Positions 51,766 to 57,508 of a stretch of 57,508 nucleotides of DNA are shown here, piece after piece. A model generated the notes under the pieces. It was not told the DNA's origin, searched no databases, and saw nothing but the letters and a program-made list of their open reading frames with translations. The DNA lies in NCBI RefSeq assembly GCF_014596475.1, contig NZ_MECJ01000020.1:1-57508 (forward strand), in the 5' to 3' direction. Both the position numbers and the translations under genes were made by a program. This stretch comes from Streptomyces sp. CBMA152. GTDB taxonomy: Bacteria; Actinomycetota; Actinomycetes; Streptomycetales; Streptomycetaceae. Each line of letters begins with the position of its first letter. Position 1 is the first letter of the stretch.

Positions 51766-52755
51766 ATGCAGCACCGGACACTCGGAAGGCAGGGCCTTGA
51801 GGTCTCGGCGATCGGCTACGGCGCGATGGGCCTGACGATGGCCTACGGACCCACCGACGAGGAGGCCGGCGTCGCCGCCCTCCGCCGCGCACACGACCTG
51901 GGCGTCACCTTCTTCGACACCGCCGAGATGTACGGCTGGGGCACCGGATCCAACGAGATCCTCGTCGGAAAGGCAGTCAGGGACTTCCGCGACGACGTGG
52001 TCCTGGCCACCAAGTTCGGCGTCGACATGTCGGTACCGCCCGAGCAGATCGGCGGCCCTCTCAACAGCCGGCCCGACAACATCCGCAAGGTCGCCGACAA
52101 CAGCCTGCGCTACCTCGGCGTGGACCACATCGACGTCTTCTATCAGCACCGCGTCGACCCCGAGGTGCCCATCGAGGAGGTCGCAGGCACCGTCAAAGAA
52201 CTGATCGACGCGGGCTGGGTGAAGTACTTCGGTCTCAGCGAGGCCGGGCCCGAGACGATCCGCAGGGCGCACGCCGTGCAGCCGGTCTCCGTCCTGCAGA
52301 CCGAGTACTCCCTGTTCGAACGGGACGTCGAGCAGCTTTTCCCCACCCTGGACGAACTCGGCATCGGCTTCGTCGCCTACTCCCCCCTCGGCCGCGGGTT
52401 CATCACCGGCACCGCCAAGCCCGCCGGCCAGTACGAAGCCACGGACATCCGCAACGTCGACCCGCGCTGGCAGCCAGGCAACTTCGAGAAGAACATCGAA
52501 GCCGTCGACCGGCTCGCCGAGCTCGCGGCGGCCAAGGGTGCCACCGTCTCCCAGCTGGCCCTGGCCTGGCTCCTGACCCGGGGCGAGCACGTCGTGCCGA
52601 TCCCCGGCACCCGCAGCCCGAAGCGCATCCAGGAAAACGTCGGCGCCGCCGACCTCACCCTCACCGACACCGACCTCAAGGCCATCGACGAGATCCTGCC
52701 TCAGGGAGGCTTCGGCGCCCGCTACGCCGAGGGGCACGTGCCCACCTGGATCTGA
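51766..52755 (+). CDS. Aldo/keto reductase
   Basis: The 329-residue product is a full-length AKR (AKR13-like): RTLGRQGLEVSAIGYGAMGL, GVTFFDTAEMYGWGTGSNEI with the catalytic Asp and Tyr, DDVVLATKFGVDMS with the Lys, DVFYQHRVDPEVPIEEVAGT with the His, YFGLSEAGPETI, YSPLGRGFITG and VPIPGTRSPKRIQENVGAAD (NADPH phosphate site). It reduces aldehydes or ketones with NADPH. GAGGAGTGAGTC precedes the ATG. The pairing with a quinone reductase and a TetR regulator on a transposon indicates a mobile carbonyl/quinone-detoxification cassette. Confidence 0.92.
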   Translation: MQHRTLGRQGLEVSAIGYGAMGLTMAYGPTDEEAGVAALRRAHDLGVTFFDTAEMYGWGTGSNEILVGKAVRDFRDDVVLATKFGVDMSVPPEQIGGPLNSRPDNIRKVADNSLRYLGVDHIDVFYQHRVDPEVPIEEVAGTVKELIDAGWVKYFGLSEAGPETIRRAHAVQPVSVLQTEYSLFERDVEQLFPTLDELGIGFVAYSPLGRGFITGTAKPAGQYEATDIRNVDPRWQPGNFEKNIEAVDRLAELAAAKGATVSQLALAWLLTRGEHVVPIPGTRSPKRIQENVGAADLTLTDTDLKAIDEILPQGGFGARYAEGHVPTWI

Positions 52756-52850
52756 GACCCGCCCTGGGACAGATGCACTCGGACACCGACGGCGGCACAC
52801 AGGCCCGGTAAGGCCCGGATCACCGGAGCCTTGCAATGCCAGCCACGGCG

Positions 52851-52889
52851 AGAGTGCCCGAAGCCGTTGGAGCTGGCTTCGGGCACTCT
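52851..52889. terminator. Strong terminator between cargo and TnpA
   Basis: AGAGTGCCCGAAGCC (52851-52865) and GGCTTCGGGCACTCT (52875-52889) form a perfect 15-bp stem with a 9-nt loop, between the convergent aldo/keto reductase and tnpA genes. It can stop transcription from both sides. Confidence 0.8.
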
Positions 52890-52908
52890 CTTCGACGGCG
52901 CCGAACAC

Positions 52909-55881
52909 TCAGCTGGGCATCGTCGCGGTGGGCTCAGGGAAACGCGGCCGGGGCACTGTGATCGATAGCCCCAAGTCGAGCCGCTTGTCCATGTCGAGGC
53001 GGAACGTGCCGTACGGGTTGATGTTCGACCAGAACAGCGCGGTCAGCCCACGCCGGTCCTCGGCACTCAGCTTCTTCGCCCAGGCGGGCTCGGCGAGAAC
53101 CTGCTGGAGCAGCAGGGTATTGATGTGCACGAGGCTCGACTGAAGGAGGTGCAGGGCGAGCATGGAGGTCTCGGCGTGCTCCTTGTCCGGGCCGGTCAGG
53201 GCGCCGTCCTTGCCGTAGTGGAGCACTGTGTTCGCGCTGTTCCAGTTCTCCACGACCTGGAGCCCACCGTGGATCTCGCGGCGCAGGCCGGGGCTGGCGA
53301 GGTAGTCGCAGGCGAAGATCGTGCGTACCGCGCGGCCGAGTTCTTCGAGCGCGGCGTAGGTGGGGTGCTTGGGGCCACCGCGAGTGAAGCGCCGCAGCAC
53401 CTGCTCGGCCTCTGCCGTACCCAGGCGCAGGGCGGTGGCGTACTTGACCATCTGGTCGTACTGCTGGGCGATCAGGTCCCAGCGAATCGAGCGGGTCAGG
53501 GAGCCGCCGAGCGCCGGCCAGCCGGGCGGGTCGTCGTCGGGCCGGTACAGGCGGACGCTGCCGATGTTCTTCAGCCTCGGCAGCAGGCGGAAGTTCAGCA
53601 GCTCAGTGAAGGCGAACCCGACCACGGAGGCGCCGTGGGTGTCGACGTAGTTCGACTCGATCTCGGCGTCCGTGCAGTGCCGCAGCAGGCCCTCGATCAT
53701 CGCCGCGACCTCGGACGACGAACAGGACTTCAGCTGGGAGTAGATGCAGACGTTCTTCCGCTCCACGTGCCAGTAGATCATCACGCCGTTGCCGCCGTAG
53801 CGGGCGTGGTATTCGGTCATGAAGTTCGAGGACCAGGACCCGAACTTCTTCGAGTCCGACGCGCATGCCGTGCCCTGCCCCCACCATGCGGTGTCGCGGG
53901 CCGCGAAGGTGGCGTTCACCAGTTTCGTCACGGCGGCGCGGAGGTTGTCGACGGTGATGAAGTGCCGGCGCACGTGCCGCAGCGCGGCTTCGGTCTCGCC
54001 GTGCTCGCCGGTCGCCACGATGGCGCGGATGCCCATGTTCGTACCGAGAGCGAACAGGGCGAGCAGCAGCCGACGCTGGAGGACGGCGCGGTCGATGCGC
54101 TCGTAGGCGGCGACGGAGGCGAACTCGTCGGTGAAGCCGGTGGCGAAGTCGGCGTTCTTCACCACGTCCAGGAGGTCGAGGACGCCCCAGCGTCGTACGA
54201 CCTCGTCCTTGAGCGCCTGGAGGCCGGTGGGCTCGTCCAGCTTCTCCAGCTTCGGGACCGTGATCCACGGCTCGCCGTGCCGGGTGGTGACCTTCACCCC
54301 GCCCGCGGAGCCGTCCGCGAGCGCGGCCGACAGCCGGTCCAGTCCGGCCGTCATGCGCTGCTTCAGGTCCGTAATGAACGCCTGCGGGTCCATCGGCTGG
54401 CGGATCGCGGCATAGTGCACGGTGCGGGTGGCCTCGAAGTCGCCGGGCAGGTCGTCCTCCGGGTTGCGCCAGCGCAGCCCGCCCTCAATGTAGATCTCGC
54501 GGCGGCGGATCGCGTCCCGCAGCGCGACCAGGACGCACAGCTCGTACGGGATCCGCTCGACCTTGCCCTTGTCGTCGACGACCGCCTCGCGCCAGTCCTT
54601 GCGCACGACGCCCTCCATCGGCACCGCGTCACCAGCGTCGTAGAAGCGGGTCTTACCGTCGACGTCGGCGTACTTGGCCAACAGAATCAGCGCGTCCATC
54701 ACCGGCCGGTAGGCGGTGTTGTTGCACCTGAAGCCCAGCATGTTCAGCAGCGACGGCAGCATCTGTCGGTAGTACGAGCTGTACGACGAGCGCAGCGTGG
54801 TGCGGACCTTGGCCTTGAAGACCTTCTCATTCGCCTTCGCCTCGGCGACCAGGTCGCGCAGCGTCTTCTCGCCGACGACCGGGTACAGGGCCGTGCGCAC
54901 GATCTCGTCCGGCTTGCCGATCGCGGCGTCGGCGAGCCTGAAGAGGATGCCTTCCTTGCCGCGGACCTTCTTCAGCTCCGCCGTCAGCTGCCTCTCCACC
55001 CGGCGCTCGGCACGGGCGTTGATCTTCTGCACCAGGGCGACCAGCAGATCCACCAGGGCATCGGTGATCTCCGCCTGCCGGGACGAGCAAAGCGCCGCAA
55101 GCAGCGTGATCCGTACGTCCTCGGCGGTGTCCCTGAAGTCCGAGGGGTACATCTTGATCGCCCGCGCCCGCCACGCGGCCAGCAGCTTCTCCGAGCAGTC
55201 CGCGAACAGCCCGTCAGGCAGGCCGAGTTTCCGCACGTCGTTCAGCTTGGTGATCTCCGCCAGCAGGGAGTCCAGGCCGACCGCACCCGGGTCGCGCTTG
55301 AGCGCGGCCAGCAGGGCCGCGCCGTCCTCGTTCTCCTCGGCCACCAGCGCCAGAAGCCGGGCCACCCCCGCGCCGCCCAGGCGCTCAATGGTCCGTGCGC
55401 AGAACGCCTTCTCCGCCCGGGTCTGGGCCGCGGTGACGATGCGGTCGATGCGGCCCGGCGGCTCGATGCTCCTCTCCCGGCACTCCACCAGTAGGGCCTC
55501 GCGCAGCCGGTCCTCCACCAGCTCGACCGGGCACACCTCATCGGCGAGCCACTCGATCAGCTTTTCCTCGTCCGCCCGGGTGGCGGGCCGGAACTTCAGA
55601 GCCTCGCGGATCTGCTTGCGGTGGTTCTTCGCCGACCGGCTGGTCAGGTCGTACTTCACGAAGTCGGCGGCTGGCACCTTCACCAGTCCGGCGACGTACT
55701 CCACTGCGGACTGCGGAACCTCCTCCAAAAGATCCGGGAACCGGCCCTCCGACTCGAAGAACTTCAACATCAGTGCGAAGCCGAGCCGTGTCGATCCGCT
55801 CTTGTTCGCCACCAGGTCCCAGTCGCCGTCCACCAGCGTCCAGCTCGCCAACAGCTCTTCCGGCGACCGCTCTTGCCGCAC
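52909..55881 (-). CDS. tnpA: Tn3-family transposase TnpA
   Basis: The 990-residue product has the length and order of Tn3 transposases. It has an N-terminal DUF4158 region (ELLASWTLVDGDWDLVANKS, GFALMLKFFESEGRFPDLLE) and a C-terminal DDE domain. The latter carries GQGTACASDSKKFGSWSSNF (first Asp), DAEIESNYVDTHGASVVGFA (second Asp), FRLLPRLKNIGSVRLYRPDD and GPDKEHAETSMLALHLLQSS (Glu). The GTG start at 55881 lies 87 bp inside the right inverted repeat. No frameshift is present, so it looks active. It should cut and join the 57-bp ends in replicative transposition. Confidence 0.95.
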   Translation of the reverse strand: MRQERSPEELLASWTLVDGDWDLVANKSGSTRLGFALMLKFFESEGRFPDLLEEVPQSAVEYVAGLVKVPAADFVKYDLTSRSAKNHRKQIREALKFRPATRADEEKLIEWLADEVCPVELVEDRLREALLVECRERSIEPPGRIDRIVTAAQTRAEKAFCARTIERLGGAGVARLLALVAEENEDGAALLAALKRDPGAVGLDSLLAEITKLNDVRKLGLPDGLFADCSEKLLAAWRARAIKMYPSDFRDTAEDVRITLLAALCSSRQAEITDALVDLLVALVQKINARAERRVERQLTAELKKVRGKEGILFRLADAAIGKPDEIVRTALYPVVGEKTLRDLVAEAKANEKVFKAKVRTTLRSSYSSYYRQMLPSLLNMLGFRCNNTAYRPVMDALILLAKYADVDGKTRFYDAGDAVPMEGVVRKDWREAVVDDKGKVERIPYELCVLVALRDAIRRREIYIEGGLRWRNPEDDLPGDFEATRTVHYAAIRQPMDPQAFITDLKQRMTAGLDRLSAALADGSAGGVKVTTRHGEPWITVPKLEKLDEPTGLQALKDEVVRRWGVLDLLDVVKNADFATGFTDEFASVAAYERIDRAVLQRRLLLALFALGTNMGIRAIVATGEHGETEAALRHVRRHFITVDNLRAAVTKLVNATFAARDTAWWGQGTACASDSKKFGSWSSNFMTEYHARYGGNGVMIYWHVERKNVCIYSQLKSCSSSEVAAMIEGLLRHCTDAEIESNYVDTHGASVVGFAFTELLNFRLLPRLKNIGSVRLYRPDDDPPGWPALGGSLTRSIRWDLIAQQYDQMVKYATALRLGTAEAEQVLRRFTRGGPKHPTYAALEELGRAVRTIFACDYLASPGLRREIHGGLQVVENWNSANTVLHYGKDGALTGPDKEHAETSMLALHLLQSSLVHINTLLLQQVLAEPAWAKKLSAEDRRGLTALFWSNINPYGTFRLDMDKRLDLGLSITVPRPRFPEPTATMPS

Positions 55882-55967
55882 ACCCGCCCCTTCCCTCGCC
55901 TGCCCCGGGCTTCACTCGGACGGCCCAACGAGGCGCCCGAGGGCAAGGAAACCGGTCATCTGACTAT

Positions 55968-56024
55968 CTGAAAGCTACCCGCCGGTTACTTTGCCCCTTG
56001 GGGCAGAGCTGGGAGTCCGGGGCC
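55968..56024 (-). repeat. Right terminal inverted repeat of the Tn3-family transposon
   Basis: Reverse complement of the left repeat at 49 of 57 positions. Its outer end is GGCC at 56021-56024. The sequence beyond belongs to the terminal region of the replicon. Confidence 0.8.
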
Positions 56025-56233
56025 GAACCGGTGGGGCTGTGGTGCGCGATGCCCTGATGGCCTGTCAGTCTCTCCGGCTCCGGGAGATCGCGTCTGGTAC
56101 GCACGCCCTCTCTGGTATCTGTTGCGGTATCTACTGCGCTATCCGTTGCAGTATCTGTTGCCCCGCGTCTTTCGTGTCTCGGGTATTGGGGCTGGTCACC
56201 AGGGGAGTTGGGGTGTGGTGGGGGGTCTGACAT
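56025..56233 (-). pseudogene. Small ORF cut by the transposon
   Basis: An ATG at 56231-56233 opens MSDPPPHPNSPGDQPQYPRH, then four ATDT-like tetrapeptides, then REGVRTRRDLPEPERLTGHQ, GIAHHSPTGSAP, at which point the frame enters the Tn3 end. The protein is low-complexity and I do not recognise it. GGAGGGG touches the ATG, so initiation is doubtful. It may be a gene disrupted by the insertion, or an accidental frame. Confidence 0.3.
56114..56161. repeat. Four tandem 12-bp units (GGTATCTGTTGC type)
   Basis: GGTATCTGTTGC, GGTATCTACTGC, GCTATCCGTTGC and AGTATCTGTTGC follow each other without spacers (56114-56161). The unit agrees with an iteron but also with a coding repeat (ATDT in the minus frame). 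It lies between the transposon and the replicon end. Confidence 0.75.
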
Positions 56234-56675
56234 CCCCTCCACGGCCACTCGCCACGTCCCCAGAATAAGGAACGGGGAGGAATGGGGGCGGGGGTGTGCG
56301 GTCGTGGAGGGGGTCGGGGTCGGCCTTTTGGTTGCGCGTCGCCGGGGGCTCCGCGCTGCACCCGGGGGCCGTGTGAGTCGCTGTGTGCCTCTCTCCCGCG
56401 TTTTCGTCCCGCCCGGGTCTCCTCGCGGGGCAGTGTGCGAGAGGGTGTCAGATCGGCCTACAGCGCTTCGTGTTGGTGGCCGCAGCGGGCGGCGGCACAC
56501 GGGTCCGGCTTCCTCAAGACCCCTTGTAGGGAAGTAGTTGGCGGCGCCCACGGCTTCCGGTGGTCCCCTTGTCCGCCAGGTCAGAGCACGCTTCTGGGGC
56601 CTGGCCGAGGGGCGCCCGGTGCGACCAGAGGCGCGACCAGAGGCGCGGCCTTCTGTGGGGCTCCCGGGCGGTCGT
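56234..56675. other. Terminal stretch without a supported gene
   Basis: Strongly G/T-skewed sequence on the plus strand, with open but pattern-free frames. It contains a perfect 12-bp tandem duplication, GCGACCAGAGGC twice (56621-56644). Confidence 0.5.
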
Positions 56676-56942
56676 TCATGGGTGGTTGACGAGCTTGGTG
56701 AAGGCGTAGATGCCGCCTGCGATGGTGGCCAGTGAGGCGACGCATGCGAGGGCGGGGACGGCTGCGGGGTGTTCGAGCAGGACGTAGAAGAGGAACGTGG
56801 CGGCCAGGACGAGGACTACGACCAGCACGGCCTGGAGCTGGCGCCGCAGCGAGGCGTCCGTGGAGGCCGGCACCGGCTCGGGGGTGGGGGCCGGGGGTTG
56901 GGCCGGATCGGTCGGCGGGATCGGGTTCGGGTGGGTGGTCAC
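56676..56942 (-). CDS. Small membrane protein typical of terminal or plasmid regions
   Basis: The 88-residue product has a Pro/Thr-rich N-terminus (MTTHPNPIPPTDPAQPPAPT), a short charged segment (DASLRRQLQAVL) and two membrane helices (VVVLVLAATFLFYVLLEHPA and VPALACVASLATIAGGIYAF). The GTG at 56942 has GAGAGG 7 nt upstream. Proteins of this build are common near plasmid genes and chromosome ends of streptomycetes; their role is unknown. It is the last gene before the end of the replicon. Confidence 0.65.
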   Translation of the reverse strand: MTTHPNPIPPTDPAQPPAPTPEPVPASTDASLRRQLQAVLVVVLVLAATFLFYVLLEHPAAVPALACVASLATIAGGIYAFTKLVNHP

Positions 56943-57356
56943 GGTGGGGCCTCTCGATGGGTTGGCGGGTGGGACGAGACGTCAGACTCGGGGCCGGACC
57001 TGGTAGCCGGGCCGGGGCGCCTCGTTCAGATCAGCACGATGATGGATCGAACAGTTAGCGGTGCAAGAGGCGTTGACCTGCGACTTTCGATGGCCGGGCC
57101 GTACGGGCCCGTCTGGTGGGTGTGCGGGGACTGTGTGGTGCCGCCCGGCCCGGTCCGCCGACCCTGGGCGCGGCGCAGCGAATTTCCCCGGAACCCCTTC
57201 ACCGTGAATTCACGTATGCCATGGTGGACTTCTTCAATTGAAAAGCGAGCGGGACCGTCGGACACACAATCCGCCATCAGAGAACCGGAACTGACGGAGT
57301 CCCAAATTCCAGGGAGCGCCGAAAAACGAGCCGCCCCCATTCCGCATCCAGACAAA
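56943..57356. other. Gene-free subtelomeric sequence
   Basis: No gene. GC drops in places, and small perfect palindromes occur: CGTGAATTCACG (57203-57214) and TTCAATTGAA (57233-57242). Their density rises toward the end, as in subtelomeric DNA of linear streptomycete replicons. Confidence 0.55.
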
Positions 57357-57508
57357 GGAATTCGCGAAGCGAATTCCGCCAGGCCGAATCGCGGAGCGAT
57401 TCGAGCCCAGGCCAACGGAGTTGGCCGTAATTCCGGCGAAGCCGGAATTTAGCCGCGCGGAGCGCGGCATCTTTTCCGTCGCGTAGCGACGGCGCGTCGT
57501 GTCTGCGG
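57357..57508 (+). other. Telomere-like terminus: six hairpins with GNA loops
   Basis: Six perfect stems follow one another: 57357-57377 (9 bp, loop GAA), 57385-57403 (8 bp, GGA), 57410-57426 (7 bp, GGA), 57429-57449 (9 bp, GAA), 57452-57468 (7 bp, GGA) and 57476-57492 (7 bp, GTA). Sixteen more bases end the window. On the strand shown all loops are GNA, which close by a sheared G-A pair. In Streptomyces telomeres the 3' overhang folds into such hairpins and the 5' end carries a terminal protein. The 5' strand here begins CCGCAGACACGACGCG, unlike the archetypal CCCGCGGAGCGGG. The last few bases may be incomplete. Confidence 0.78.

Larger units (their letters stand above)
49474..56024. mobile_element. 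Tn3-family composite of resolvase, detoxification cargo and TnpA
   Basis: A 6.55-kb unit bounded by 57-bp inverted repeats holds, in order, a resolvase (minus), a TetR regulator (minus), a flavodoxin-type quinone reductase and an aldo/keto reductase (plus) and a full-length TnpA (minus). All parts for replicative transposition and resolution are present and no lesion is visible. The cargo looks like a redox or electrophile-defence cassette under its own repressor. A missing target duplication could mean that it inserted by recombination or that a flank was later deleted. Confidence 0.8.

Noticed and set aside
51070..52908. A 612-codon frame on the minus strand inside the transposon
   Set aside because: It is entirely antisense to the quinone reductase and aldo/keto reductase genes, which have clear family motifs.
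53125..55494. A 789-codon plus-strand frame
   Set aside because: It is antisense to tnpA and has no recognisable domain.
1..57508. tRNA or rRNA genes
   Set aside because: I looked for typical tRNA arms and conserved rRNA strings and saw none. A covariance-model scan would be needed to exclude a diverged tRNA.
1..57508. Terminal-protein (tpg/tap) or terminal helicase genes
   Set aside because: No product in the window resembles Tpg, Tap or a TtrA-like helicase, although the end looks telomeric. They may lie elsewhere on the replicon.

Overview
The window is very GC-rich with GC-rich third codon positions, AGGAGG-type ribosome binding sites, frequent GTG starts and typical actinomycete families (DUF6463, DUF2867, CGNR, PucR, WYL, NF041680-type transposase). 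This points to Streptomyces or a close relative. The right edge (57357-57508) carries six consecutive perfect hairpins, all closed by GNA trinucleotide loops. This is the architecture of a Streptomyces telomere 3' strand, so the window is most likely the subtelomeric right arm of a linear chromosome or linear plasmid. The sequence is not the archetypal telomere sequence. The many pseudogenes, insertion sequence fragments and joined gene ends fit a recombining arm.

Layout. 1-6480: two small DUF2867 proteins, a DUF6463 membrane protein and a polytopic membrane protein on the plus strand. A diverged copy of the last two lies on the minus strand. Between them sit a UbiE-like methyltransferase and a junction of two gene fragments (QcrB C-terminus, TetR C-terminus). 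6590-8075: a decayed MFS transporter, an interrupted zinc-finger ORF and a lipoprotein. 8321-10210: a secreted CdtB-like nuclease fused to ricin-type lectin domains. 10571-13010: integrase, DUF1365 and FAD-oxidoreductase remnants. 13296-16303: a Rossmann/DUF2867 protein and a DNA photolyase. 16400-19250: small and broken genes plus a GNAT acetyltransferase.

19465-21653: an MFS exporter divergent from its TetR repressor, with two matching operators. 21931-26411: a P-loop kinase, a fatty-acid desaturase with its ferredoxin reductase, and a divergent PucR regulator. 27252-31015: a tiny secreted peptide, an anchored hypothetical protein, an SDR and a convergent WYL regulator. A 16-copy GGTGACCC array lies upstream of the WYL gene and matches the half-site of a palindrome in front of the SDR. 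31251-37037: a truncated MerR gene, a patatin/transposase chimera, secreted-protein genes and pseudogenes, a HTH-transmembrane-ricin protein and an IS remnant.

37119-45093: a hypothetical protein, a YdcF protein, a MarR-SRPBCC-AlkD operon and an SDR, interleaved with three broken insertion sequences. 45278-48947: the potassium transporter Kup, a VWA-like protein and a hypothetical protein. 49474-56024: a Tn3-family transposon with 57-bp inverted repeats, a serine resolvase and TnpA. Its cargo is a TetR regulator, a flavodoxin-type quinone reductase and an aldo/keto reductase. 56025-57508: terminal sequence with 12-bp repeats, one small membrane protein and the telomere-like hairpins.

The intact genes centre on chemical defence and envelope functions: export, alkylation and UV repair, quinone/aldehyde reduction, lipid desaturation and a possible secreted genotoxin. 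All function calls come from reading motifs by eye, with no database search.
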